From Paenibacillus doosanensis (lineage in GTDB: Bacteria; Bacillota; Bacilli; Paenibacillales; NBRC-103111), in contig NZ_JANYUY010000034.1 of the NCBI RefSeq assembly GCF_025060755.1, forward strand, positions 24,221 to 88,220: a stretch of 64,000 bases of DNA, read 5' to 3'. Position numbers and translations under genes: made by a program. Shown here piece by piece: positions 18,071 to 26,333 of this stretch. How positions within the stretch are numbered: the stretch's first letter is position 1; each line of letters starts with the position of its first letter. Below the pieces are notes generated by a model. The model ran no database searches, was not told the DNA's origin, and saw only the letters and a program-made list of their open reading frames with translations.

Positions 18071-18350
18071 CCGGTTGTTTGGGAAGCGATGCGCCATCAT
18101 GTCCTTGCGGTTAACAGGGGATAGGTTCGGCGGTCGCCGCGGGTCGCTTACGCTTTTTACAATAAAGAGAGCTTTAGGAAGCAATGGAGAAGAAAAGGCT
18201 ACCAAGGAATGATTAGGGAAGTAAACCGCTAGTAAACCCGCTTACAAGTGCTTACATCGGCATTTGCCGCCGCTTTGCCGAGTTAACATCGGACGGGGTC
18301 GCTGTTACAATGAGGATGAGTTTGCTAGCGGATGCTAACGGGGGATGGAC
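18071..18350. other. Intergenic region before the MFS gene
   Basis: These 280 bases hold no gene that I can support. Apart from the promoter at 18283-18311, the only notable feature is a second TACAAT (near 18157) in an AT-rich stretch, without a matching -35. Confidence 0.4.
18283..18311 (+). promoter_or_regulatory. Probable sigma-A promoter of the MFS gene
   Basis: TTAACA and TACAAT are separated by exactly 17 bases, about 40 bases before the start codon. Confidence 0.6.
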
Positions 18351-19622
18351 ATGATAACGAGGCTTATTACGGGTGGCAGGCAGTGGTATGTGGCAAGGAA
18401 GCGATTTTTACCTGAGGATAAGCGGCTATCGAAGGATGCGATGGTTTCCCTGTTTATTCATTTCTGTTTCCAGTTCGGAGCCTCCATGTCGGGGATTTTC
18501 CTGACCCTGTACTTGTGGAGGCTGACCGAAAGCTTATGGATTAACGGCATGTACTACATCGTCAACTATGCCGCGGCGCCGCTGGCGTTCGCCCTGGGCG
18601 GGCTGATCATCAAGCGGAAGGACCGGATGGTGACATACCGGCTCGGCATCGGCCTGATTGCTTTATTTTATCTTGTCGTCGTATTCGCGCAGGAGGCGGT
18701 CGTCGATTATTATGTGCTGTTCGCGATTTTCGGCGGCGTAGCTGGCTCCTTCTACTGGGCGGGTTATTTGACGCTGATGTACGACGTCTCCACGGAGCGC
18801 AACCGGATTCGCTATTTGGCGATCAATATGATGGTGTTTACGTTGGCCGGGCTGATCGGGCCGGCGCTGGCCGGCTTTATTATCCGCGAGAACGAAGGGC
18901 TGCAAGGCTATACGATCGTTTTCTCGATCGCCTTCTTCATGTTTCTGATCGCGACGCTGGGCAGCTTCAAGATTAAAACCAAAGCATCTCATCATAAAGC
19001 ATATTATTTAAAATTCGTCGGGCTGCTGATGAACAAAAACAAGCGCTGGTTCAAATCGCTGCTCGGCTTTTTGACGATGGGGCTGTTTCAAGGAATTATG
19101 CTGTTTTTGCCGAATATATTGTTGTTTCAAATTGTCGGCCGCGAAGACCTGGTCGGATATTTGGGCGTGCTGTACGCGACGCTCAGCATCTTGACGGGCA
19201 TCGTGCTGACCAAGTACGGCAGGGAAGAGCGGGCGCGCAAATTTCTCGTCATTTCGACGATCGGGTATGTGGCGGGCACGCTGTTCATTCTGTGGAAGAT
19301 GACGCTGATTACGGTCGTCGCCTTCATGGTGCTGTACTCGATTTGCTCGCCTTTGCAGGGCAATACGATTACCTCGTTCTATTTCCGCCTGATCGGGGCT
19401 TTGCCGTTAAAAGGACAGCTGCGGGTGGAATCGGTCGTGATGCGGGAGACGTTTCTTAACTGCGGACGGGTCATTTCCATTCTGGCGCTCATTCTCATTA
19501 CCGAATACAGCGGGAACGAATGGCTTCCATGGGTGCTGTTCGCGGCGTCGATAACGCAAATCGGGATCGTCTGGCTGCTCGAACGGGTGCCGGAGGAATC
19601 GGAGGAAAAGGAAGCGGCTTGA
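18351..19622 (+). CDS. MFS transporter
   Basis: A 423-residue protein with about 12 hydrophobic helices and the basic cytoplasmic loop between helices 2 and 3 (GGLIIKRKDRMVTYRLGIG), which fits the major facilitator signature region. Transport direction and substrate are unknown. ATG 18351 is preferred since GGGGGATGG precedes it; another ATG two codons earlier overlaps that site. It is monocistronic and convergent with the phosphotransferase-like gene, so a joint role in drug resistance is possible but not shown. Confidence 0.85.
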   Translation: MITRLITGGRQWYVARKRFLPEDKRLSKDAMVSLFIHFCFQFGASMSGIFLTLYLWRLTESLWINGMYYIVNYAAAPLAFALGGLIIKRKDRMVTYRLGIGLIALFYLVVVFAQEAVVDYYVLFAIFGGVAGSFYWAGYLTLMYDVSTERNRIRYLAINMMVFTLAGLIGPALAGFIIRENEGLQGYTIVFSIAFFMFLIATLGSFKIKTKASHHKAYYLKFVGLLMNKNKRWFKSLLGFLTMGLFQGIMLFLPNILLFQIVGREDLVGYLGVLYATLSILTGIVLTKYGREERARKFLVISTIGYVAGTLFILWKMTLITVVAFMVLYSICSPLQGNTITSFYFRLIGALPLKGQLRVESVVMRETFLNCGRVISILALILITEYSGNEWLPWVLFAASITQIGIVWLLERVPEESEEKEAA

Positions 19623-19660
19623 GCGCGCAGCGGCGGCAGCAACAAGGAATCATTCGCAGC

Positions 19661-19699
19661 AAAGAGCCCGGGCGGATCAACACGCCAGAGCTCTTTTTA
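19661..19699 (+). terminator. Terminator between convergent MFS and phosphotransferase genes
   Basis: The stem aaagagc/gctcttt with a GC-rich, partly paired loop (cgggcg, cgcc) is followed by TT. The A-rich left side makes it usable in both directions. Confidence 0.7.
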
Positions 19700-19708
19700 A
19701 TAATATAT

Positions 19709-22249
19709 TCAATCCAGCAAGGTGACGATGCCTTTGGTGCCGTCCACTCGAATGCGCTGCCCGTCCTGCAACAGATTCGTCGCATTGTCGATGGCGACGA
19801 CGGCAGGGATGCCGTATTCCCGGGCTACGATGGCGGCATGGGAGCCGGCGCTTCCGATTTCCGTGACGGCCGCCCCGGCGATTTTGAAGAGCGGCGTCCA
19901 CAGCGGGGCGGTATAAGGAGAGACCAGCACATCTCCTTTTTTCAGCTTCTTAAATTGTGCGGGGTTTTTCACGATACATACCGGCCCTTCATACATGCCG
20001 CGGCTAGCTGCGCTTCCGCGGATGACGCCCGCGTTGGCGGCATCGTCATCCTGACGCTTCTTCTTGGAAAACACAGGGAAGGAGCCTGTGGAGATCAGCC
20101 AATGTACGCCTTGTTCATGCGCGGCGCATACCCTTGCAAACGCGCCCTTCCGTCTGCCGATGCGCTCGCGTACTTCCAGCTTGCCCTGCGCCGCATCCCG
20201 GAGCTCCTCCAGCAAGAGGAAGAAAATATCGTTAGCTTTATCGATAACCTTGCGCTCCGCAAGCATTTCCCCGAGCTTCAGCGCGATCCTGTGCAAGCAG
20301 CCTGCAAGCTTCTCCAAATAAAATACGCTTTCCTCCCGGATGACGGTGGCCTCTCTCACGGAGTCAAGCAGTTTCAGAAACTTCGCGTAGGCCGCAGGCT
20401 TCAGGCCGTCGCGGACAAGCTGTTTGGCCGCGTTAAACTCCGCCTCCTGCCGGCGGAAGCTCTCTTCGGGGTCCGGCGCCGAGGAATCCGCGAGCAGCGC
20501 CTCAATCACCTCGTCCATTTTCTCCGGTTCTTCACGCCATGTGGCCGGGGACAGCATGCGTCCCATGCCTAGCGACGGCCGGTCCCCGTATTCCCGAAGA
20601 AATTGCTTCAGCTCCTTATGATACGCCTGACTGTCCTTGCCGTGCAGCCGCGCGGCTTGAGCCATCTTCAGCAGCGCCTGATTTTGCAGTGCGGTTCGGA
20701 ACGGCAATGCCCGCAAGAGGCTGGCGGTAATATCATCCGCGTTGGCTTGACCGGCCGCTTGTTTAACCATGCTCGCAATTTTCTTCTCGGAGTAGCTGCT
20801 CGGCATGGCAATGACGGCAAAACGTTTATACACAAAATGCTGATAGTCTTTTAGGGCTTGCTCGAAAAGATCAACCATTTGCCGGGCATCGCCGGCATGG
20901 TTTAATACGCCGTCGGTTTTTTCGATCCATGCTTGAACTTCGCTCGCGAAATCATACCATGTATATTTGTTTTTGAAAAATGAGTTTTTCACCCATGCCG
21001 CCGGTAATTTCCACAGCATCGCCGGAGATACGGACAAGCCGGCGAAATGTAAGGCAACCACTCCATTCTCGCGTTCAACAGGCCGGTCATCCCCCTTCGA
21101 CGAAAAGCCGGATTCCATAAAGTTTTGATGAACCCCTTTATAAAAATAGCAGAAGCTGGCGAAATCCAGGGGCGCATGCGGATAAGGGCTATGCTCGATC
21201 ACGCTTTGCAAACCGAAGGGCTCCTTGGCGCCCTTGTAAATAATCTCGTCCTCGGGCCCCAAAACCTCCAGCTCTACTGCGGTCGGGGTCATTGCCGTAA
21301 TCGGTCTTGCCTGCAGCAGATAGATATTGCCTTGAGACAAAGCCCACTCGGTATCGATCGGGCAGCCGTAATGCTGTTCCACAAGCTTAGCTAACCCGCT
21401 TAGCCGAGTGAGCTCCGTTGGGCCGAGACAGTAGCTTTGACGCTCCGTAAGCGGAACTTCTTCCGTGACCGTTCCATCGCTTTTCAGCTGGATGCGCAGC
21501 TTCTTGGAGCCGAGCGTCCGCTCTTGCACCCGGCCGTCCTTCGTAACGATAAACGTATCCGGTGTGATCAAGCCGCTGACCACAGCTTCCCCAAGTCCAT
21601 AGCCGGCGCTGATCAAAATTTCATCCCGCTTGCCGCTGACGGGGTTGGCTGTAAACATCACGCCCGCGGCTTCGGCCGGAATCATAGCTTGAATGACGAC
21701 GGCAAGAGCGACCTCAAGATGGTCAAAATTCATATTCATCCGATACGTTATCGCCTGCGGCGTCCAGAGACTGGCCCAGCATTTTTTTACATGGGCGGAT
21801 ACGGCTTCCTTTCCGTACACGCCTAAATAGGTTTCATGCTGCCCCGCAAAGGAAGCCGTGGGCAAGTCTTCCGCCGTAGCGCTGGAGCGAACGGCCACGG
21901 ATAACCCTTCGTTCCCGCCCGCGGCATGGGCCAACTCCCCGTACATTTGCTCCAACTCCGCTTGGACGTCGCGCGGCATAGCCGCTTCTTCAATCCAGCC
22001 CGATATTTCCCGGCTCGCCGCCGCGATGGCATCGATATCCGGCTGCCGCAGCTGCGCAAGCGCCTCCTGAATCCGGCGGGTCAGCCCGGACGCTTCGAGA
22101 TGCGCCCGGTAAGCGCGCGTCGTAACGACAAATCCCGGAGGCACCGGAAGACCGGCGCGGATAAGCGTTCCCAGACTCGCGCCTTTGCCGCCTGCTTCCG
22201 GCAGGGCGTCTTCGGACAATTCGTTTAACATCTTCATATACGCTGTCAT
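19709..22249 (-). CDS. Rifampin-phosphotransferase-like (PEP synthase-related) protein
   Basis: This 846-residue protein would usually be labelled phosphoenolpyruvate synthase, but the architecture differs. An ATP-grasp (PPDK-N) domain covers about residues 1-325 (GGKGASLGTLIRAGLPVPPGF, AVRSSATAEDLP). A long helical region covers about 330-740. The swivelling phosphohistidine domain is at the very end, with His804 in GSAGSHAAIVAREYGIP, 42 residues from the C-terminus. True PEP synthase has the His domain in the middle and a PEP-binding TIM barrel at the end; that barrel is absent. The order matches rifampin phosphotransferases, which use ATP to phosphorylate the antibiotic. A MarR-type gene lies upstream on the same strand and a matching palindrome precedes the start. 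Confidence 0.85.
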   Translation of the reverse strand: MTAYMKMLNELSEDALPEAGGKGASLGTLIRAGLPVPPGFVVTTRAYRAHLEASGLTRRIQEALAQLRQPDIDAIAAASREISGWIEEAAMPRDVQAELEQMYGELAHAAGGNEGLSVAVRSSATAEDLPTASFAGQHETYLGVYGKEAVSAHVKKCWASLWTPQAITYRMNMNFDHLEVALAVVIQAMIPAEAAGVMFTANPVSGKRDEILISAGYGLGEAVVSGLITPDTFIVTKDGRVQERTLGSKKLRIQLKSDGTVTEEVPLTERQSYCLGPTELTRLSGLAKLVEQHYGCPIDTEWALSQGNIYLLQARPITAMTPTAVELEVLGPEDEIIYKGAKEPFGLQSVIEHSPYPHAPLDFASFCYFYKGVHQNFMESGFSSKGDDRPVERENGVVALHFAGLSVSPAMLWKLPAAWVKNSFFKNKYTWYDFASEVQAWIEKTDGVLNHAGDARQMVDLFEQALKDYQHFVYKRFAVIAMPSSYSEKKIASMVKQAAGQANADDITASLLRALPFRTALQNQALLKMAQAARLHGKDSQAYHKELKQFLREYGDRPSLGMGRMLSPATWREEPEKMDEVIEALLADSSAPDPEESFRRQEAEFNAAKQLVRDGLKPAAYAKFLKLLDSVREATVIREESVFYLEKLAGCLHRIALKLGEMLAERKVIDKANDIFFLLLEELRDAAQGKLEVRERIGRRKGAFARVCAAHEQGVHWLISTGSFPVFSKKKRQDDDAANAGVIRGSAASRGMYEGPVCIVKNPAQFKKLKKGDVLVSPYTAPLWTPLFKIAGAAVTEIGSAGSHAAIVAREYGIPAVVAIDNATNLLQDGQRIRVDGTKGIVTLLD

Positions 22250-22270
22250 GGTTATAATCTCCTTATGTTT

Positions 22271-22288
22271 TAGGTTGACCTCTACCTA
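22271..22288 (-). promoter_or_regulatory. Probable MarR operator before the phosphotransferase-like gene
   Basis: TAGGTTGACCTCTACCTA is an imperfect 18-bp palindrome, 22 bases upstream of the start codon. It shares the GTNGA..TCTAC core with the perfect palindrome in front of the marR-type gene, suggesting that the same repressor binds both. Confidence 0.6.
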
Positions 22289-22330
22289 TTCCATTAAAAA
22301 AACGTATTAGTGAAGCGAACGCTACGTCCT

Positions 22331-22497
22331 CTAGAAGGGGGTGAAAAAGTCCGCTGCGGCGTCCATTTGATCCTCCAATCGCTGTTGAAAACGGAGTTTT
22401 TTCGTTTTTCTGCGGAGAGAATCCGATTTTAAAGGCGAACGCTTACGCTTTTCCAGATTCAAATGGCCCCTCCGTTCTTTTTTCACCAGGCTTCTAG
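22331..22497. mobile_element. MITE-like inverted-repeat element, 167 bp
   Basis: The ends are ctagaag and cttctag. Further inside, ggtgaaaaa (left) matches ttttttcacc (right), and ccatttga (22363-22370) matches tcaaatgg (22458-22465), so the two arms pair over about 40 bases with mismatches. There is no coding capacity. This is the form of a miniature inverted-repeat element or other non-autonomous repeat. The marR-type gene takes its stop codon from the right end. Transcribed leftward it would fold into a long hairpin between marR and the phosphotransferase-like gene. Confidence 0.55.
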
Positions 22498-22955
22498 AAG
22501 TTCCCGCTTCGTTCATCTATATTTTTCCATGCTTTGACGAGCAGGTCCAAAAACAGCTTTTTCTCTTCTTCAGTCATTCCTTTCAGCAGCTGCTGTTCGG
22601 TCTCTTCAAATACTTGCTCCATTTCCGATAGCAGCTTCTTGCCCTCCGAAGTGATCTCGATATGAAAAGCGCGGGCGTCGCCGGCTTTCGTGCTGCGGAT
22701 AATATATCCTTTGCGCTCCAGGCCGTTGAGCAGATTGGTGATGGTAGGTCCTTTCAGCTGCATGACCTCACCCATATTTTTTCGGCTGATCTCCTTGCCC
22801 ATTCGTATGCCGCGGTCAATGATCTCAAGCAGCAGTCCCTGCGGCGAAGTGAGCTGGTATTCCGCCAGTTTTGCGTCGTTGGTATAGCGCATTTTATGCG
22901 CGATCGTTTTGATAAATAAGTCATAGGGGTATTCCCAATCATCTTGATGCGTCAA
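22494..22955 (-). CDS. MarR-family transcriptional regulator
   Basis: A 153-residue winged-helix regulator. Recognition features are SRKNMGEVMQLKGPTITNLLN (helix-turn-helix) followed by the wing GLERKGYIIRSTKAGDARAF. MarR proteins are dimeric repressors released by small aromatic or drug ligands. The last codons, NF and the TAG stop, fall at the edge of the MITE-like element, so the natural C-terminus may have been altered slightly. Its own promoter overlaps a perfect palindrome, indicating autorepression. The downstream gene on the same strand is the phosphotransferase-like gene. Confidence 0.9.
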   Translation of the reverse strand: MTHQDDWEYPYDLFIKTIAHKMRYTNDAKLAEYQLTSPQGLLLEIIDRGIRMGKEISRKNMGEVMQLKGPTITNLLNGLERKGYIIRSTKAGDARAFHIEITSEGKKLLSEMEQVFEETEQQLLKGMTEEEKKLFLDLLVKAWKNIDERSGNF

Positions 22956-22980
22956 AGCGGATCATCCTCATTTTCTATTA

Positions 22981-22998
22981 AAGGTAGACGTCTACTTA
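22981..22998 (-). promoter_or_regulatory. Palindromic operator at the marR-type promoter
   Basis: GTAGACGTCTAC at 22984-22995 is a perfect 12-bp palindrome inside AGGTAGACGTCTACTT. It lies directly downstream of the -10 box, covering the expected transcription start, which suits repression. Confidence 0.7.
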
Positions 22999-23000
22999 AA

Positions 23001-23029
23001 TTTATAAATCAATTCAACCGCGCTGTCAA
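23001..23029 (-). promoter_or_regulatory. Sigma-A promoter of the marR-type gene
   Basis: On the minus strand TTGACA (23029-23024) and TATAAA (23006-23001) are separated by 17 bases, almost the full consensus. Confidence 0.8.
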
Positions 23030-23162
23030 CCGCGTTTCCAGCAACTGCTTGAGAACGATTTTCCGTATTATCTTATCTCAGGCCAAGATCGGCCGGTGCA
23101 TGACGCCGCCGCAGCTTGGATACCCTAACGGGGATAACAGGCAGGGAAGGGCGGTAATCGGG

Positions 23163-24116
23163 ATGACAGCGCAGACGAAGTGGGATTGCATTATTATCGG
23201 CGGCGGCATAGCGGGGCTGCAGGGAGCGATTCAGCTTGGCAGATACAGGCACAGCACGCTGGTCATCGATAAAGGCACGGGAAGGTCGACCTTATGCCGG
23301 AACTATCATAATGTGCTCGGCTGGCCGGACGGCATATCCGGACCGGAGCTGCGCAGGCTGGGCAGGCTTCAGGCCGAGGCGCTCGGCGTCCGGTTCGAGC
23401 GCGATGAGGCGATCCGGCTCGCATCGAAGGAAGACGGCGGCTTCGTGGTAGAGACGAAGGGGAGCGAACGGTCGTACCATGCCGAGACGCTGCTCCTCGC
23501 GACGGGGCTTACGGACCGATTCCCGAACCTTCCGGGTCTTGAACGCTGTCTCGGGCTGTCGGTATATGTATGCCCCGATTGTGACGGCTATGAAGTCAGC
23601 GGAAAACAAACGATCGTTATGGGCGCAGGCAGCGCAGGGGCTGCGATGGCGGTAACGCTGTCATACTGGACGGACCGGATCGTGTATGTCCGGCATGAGC
23701 CTGAGCGGGCGCAAGTGAGCGAGGAGCTGCAGGAGCAGCTGAAGGACAAAGGGATACGAATGATTTCCGTACCGCTTGCGGAAGTCATCTCGACCGAAGC
23801 GGGCGAGTTCCGGGGAGTGAGGCTGGCGGACGGGCAGATCGTAGAAGGAGAGCGCGGGTTTATCGCTTTCGGAGGCAATGAAGTGCATTCGTCTCTGGCG
23901 GCGAAGCTTGGAATCGAACGGCTGGAAAACCGTCATATCGTCACAGACCCCCGGTCCAAAATGACCAATGTGCCGGGGGTTTGGGCTGCGGGAGATGTCG
24001 GCGTGCATTCGGAGCAGGTGACGATTTCGATGGGGGAAGGCTCGCAGGCGGCGATTTGGATTCACAAGGAGCTGTTGAAGCGGACATCCGCCGCAAGACA
24101 AGCTTGCCTAACCTAA
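23163..24116 (+). CDS. NAD(P)/FAD-dependent oxidoreductase, thioredoxin reductase-like
   Basis: A 317-residue flavoprotein with an FAD-binding Rossmann motif IIIGGGIAGLQGAIQLG at the start, a second NAD(P)-binding GAGSAGAAMAVTL near residue 160, and the C-terminal FAD motif VPGVWAAGDVG. The CPDCDGYEV segment near residue 140 has a CxxC pair like that of thioredoxin reductase, so dithiol redox activity is possible. The electron acceptor is unknown. ATG 23163 is used because the FAD motif then sits at the usual distance; the ribosome site is weak and an upstream ATG at 23100 is possible. It is divergent from the marR-type gene. Confidence 0.85.
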   Translation: MTAQTKWDCIIIGGGIAGLQGAIQLGRYRHSTLVIDKGTGRSTLCRNYHNVLGWPDGISGPELRRLGRLQAEALGVRFERDEAIRLASKEDGGFVVETKGSERSYHAETLLLATGLTDRFPNLPGLERCLGLSVYVCPDCDGYEVSGKQTIVMGAGSAGAAMAVTLSYWTDRIVYVRHEPERAQVSEELQEQLKDKGIRMISVPLAEVISTEAGEFRGVRLADGQIVEGERGFIAFGGNEVHSSLAAKLGIERLENRHIVTDPRSKMTNVPGVWAAGDVGVHSEQVTISMGEGSQAAIWIHKELLKRTSAARQACLT

Positions 24117-24199
24117 GGACTAAGGAAGCAGCACCAGGTACAACGCAATGGGATTCCACTGTTTGCGCGCAGGGGGCAGCGGCGGGAGCGCCTGCACGA

Positions 24200-25072
24200 T
24201 CATTTTTCTAATCTGGATATCCATCGGTCTATCGACTCCTCTCCATTGACGAAAATTCGTTTCAGCTTCAATTGGTCTTGCTCCGGCGTCGTCACTCCTT
24301 GCTCGATCGTGAACGCATAGCGGAAATGATGCTCCTTCAGCAGCTTCAGCGTCGTTTGGTTCCATTCTCCGTAAGGATAGCAGAATACGTCCGCGGTCGT
24401 GCCGAGCCGCTCTTCGATCTGCCGCTTGGCTTCGGCGATCTCATTCAACTGATCGTTCGCCTTGAGCAGCGGCAGGTGAGGATGGGTCATCCCGTGCGGC
24501 TGAATATCCCATCCGGCTTCATGCATTTCCTTGACTTGATCCCAGTCCAGAAAATAACCGTCATCCGTCATGCCGGGCGACATAAACAATGTGGCGTGAA
24601 AATCGAGCTCTTGCAGGAGCGGCAGCGCATGTTCGTAATTGTCGGCGTACCCGTCGTCGAACGTCAGCAGCACCGCCTTGTCCGGAGCTTCTTCACGTCC
24701 CTCCATAATGTCTGCGAACTGCCGCAGCGTAAGCGTAGTATATTCGTTGTCCTTCAAATAGTTCATCTGCGCGGCAAATTTCTCCGGCGTGATGGTGGCG
24801 CGATTGCCAGGATCGACGGTAATGCTGTGATAGTTGAGCACGGGAATGCGCGGCGGCGCGGCAGGCTTCTGCTCCCCGGCTTTGACGGCGGGGATGCGGT
24901 CTTGCAGAAACGCGGCTTCGGACGCCTCGGCACGGGCGGACGGGAGCGGGCACAGCCCGGACAAGCAGAAGAGAAGGAGCAGCACGGTCAGCAGGCAGCG
25001 CGTTCGGAAGGAGGATGGCCCCCCGCGGGCGGTTTCGGCCGGCGGGGCTAAGGATAATACCGGCTTGTTCAT
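24200..25072 (-). CDS. Polysaccharide deacetylase family protein
   Basis: A 290-residue secreted or membrane-anchored enzyme of the NodB/CE4 fold. A basic N-terminus and hydrophobic segment (CLLTVLLLLFCLSGLC) form the export signal. The catalytic base and metal Asp are in LLTFDDGYADNY, and the metal-binding HxxxH is HGMTH. The preceding LNYHSITVDPGN resembles the PgaB/IcaB branch, which deacetylates poly-N-acetylglucosamine. ATG 25072 is used with AAAGGAG in front; an ATG seven codons earlier overlaps that site. It stands alone, convergent with the flavoprotein gene. Confidence 0.9.
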   Translation of the reverse strand: MNKPVLSLAPPAETARGGPSSFRTRCLLTVLLLLFCLSGLCPLPSARAEASEAAFLQDRIPAVKAGEQKPAAPPRIPVLNYHSITVDPGNRATITPEKFAAQMNYLKDNEYTTLTLRQFADIMEGREEAPDKAVLLTFDDGYADNYEHALPLLQELDFHATLFMSPGMTDDGYFLDWDQVKEMHEAGWDIQPHGMTHPHLPLLKANDQLNEIAEAKRQIEERLGTTADVFCYPYGEWNQTTLKLLKEHHFRYAFTIEQGVTTPEQDQLKLKRIFVNGEESIDRWISRLEK

Positions 25073-25168
25073 AGACGTTAGACTCCTTTGCATAGAAATC
25101 TAGTACTCTATTTATATCCGGCGCTAGAGGCGAATATGACACTTCATGGGAATTCGCTCGCAGGAAGC

Positions 25169-26089
25169 TTAAGCGTTTGCCGAGCCGTCCGCGGCCGCCG
25201 GGGAAGCCGGCTTCGCGCCTATAGAGGCGGGGAGCCCCTCAACGACTCGGGCATATGTCAAGAGCGCTTCCTCGCCGAGCGGCGTCAGCCGGTATACGCC
25301 GCGGGCGACCCGCTCGAACCAGCGGTAGTAATTTTTTTGCAGAAGATCGGCGGCGTTCTTGATGCCGGTCTGGTCGCGCAGCAGCCGCGGGCTCATCGGG
25401 CCGTTGCGGTGCAGCAGCAGGGCCATATGGAGCGCCTTCTCGCGGTAAGAGGTGACCAGCTTGCGCTGCGTGCTCCCCCCGACGTTATAATCCGCGCTGC
25501 GTTCCTTGAACTCGCGGACGATCCGTTCCGCCGCCCGTTTGTTAGGGCGGGGCAGCGTCAAAGGCCCTTCGGAAGCGGGCAGCAGCGCCGCCGCGGACGC
25601 CGTGCCGGCTGCAGCTTTCTCGACTGCCGCGTAGACCAGTTCAGCGGCCGAGGCCGCCGTCTCCACCGCTTCCAACAGCAGCGGGCTTGAGGGCGCCGCC
25701 GCGTCGGGCAGGCCGTCCTTGAACGCAGCCGGGTGGCATTCCACCTGAACCTGCGGTTTTTTGCGCTTGTAAAATTGTACGGTGATCATCCCGATGCCAA
25801 GCATCCGGCACAGTCTGCGCAGCTCGGTCCAGCTCGCTCCGTGCGGGGCCCGGCCTTTGCTCGGCAGCTCGAAGGCGACATAGACGCTGCGGGTTAAGCG
25901 CAGCCTGTCGATACCCTGCAGCAGCAAAGGGATGGAGAAGCTTTTCTTCAATTCCACGATGACCGGAGGCTCGTCTTCGCGAATCGCGACGAGGTCGCAA
26001 TGATGCACTTCGCCGCGCACATGATAGCCCTGCTGCTCGAAATAGCTTTTGACCGGCGCGTACAGCTCCGTTTCGGTTTTGATCGGCAC
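25169..26089 (-). CDS. DUF2161 protein with PD-(D/E)XK nuclease-like domain
   Basis: A 306-residue protein that begins with GTG after AAAGGAGA. The N-terminal half looks like the PD-(D/E)XK fold: CDLVAIREDEPPVIVELKKS supplies Asp and the ExK pair, as in Holliday-junction and restriction-type nucleases. It matches the DUF2161 family of putative phosphodiesterases. The C-terminal part (about 205-285) resembles a small winged-helix domain (LLLHRNGPMSPRLLRDQTGI). An alanine-rich linker joins the two. The biological role is not known; no partner genes suggest a restriction system. Confidence 0.75.
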   Translation of the reverse strand: MPIKTETELYAPVKSYFEQQGYHVRGEVHHCDLVAIREDEPPVIVELKKSFSIPLLLQGIDRLRLTRSVYVAFELPSKGRAPHGASWTELRRLCRMLGIGMITVQFYKRKKPQVQVECHPAAFKDGLPDAAAPSSPLLLEAVETAASAAELVYAAVEKAAAGTASAAALLPASEGPLTLPRPNKRAAERIVREFKERSADYNVGGSTQRKLVTSYREKALHMALLLHRNGPMSPRLLRDQTGIKNAADLLQKNYYRWFERVARGVYRLTPLGEEALLTYARVVEGLPASIGAKPASPAAADGSANA

Positions 26090-26333
26090 AGTCTCGGTCT
26101 CCTTTATTTAATCGCATCGATATAATAACAATATATATGTATTCTGCGTCCGCGGCGAACGATGCCGGACGGATGAAACGGCCCCCTTTAGACAGGGAAG
26201 CGGCCGCGAGATTTCCAAGCGATCCGCTAGGGATTGGGTGTTCTTTCTGTATCCGCCAACGCAAAGTAATGTAATTATAGCACAGATTTGGTAGTATAGA
26301 CTTAAAAGACAAGTAAGGCAAGGGGGAAACCGG

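Noticed and set aside
16601..18205. 534-codon minus-strand frame
   Set aside because: Antisense shadow of the binding lipoprotein gene at 16724-18028; low-complexity RRRV/LRLL-type translation.
19709..22249. Annotation as genuine phosphoenolpyruvate synthase
   Set aside because: The domain order is wrong and the C-terminal PEP-binding barrel is absent; the phosphohistidine domain is at the end.
23100..23160. ATG 23100 or the 22944 frame start for the flavoprotein
   Set aside because: The extra residues do not precede the FAD motif in relatives as far as I know, and the 22944 frame overlaps the marR promoter and operator.
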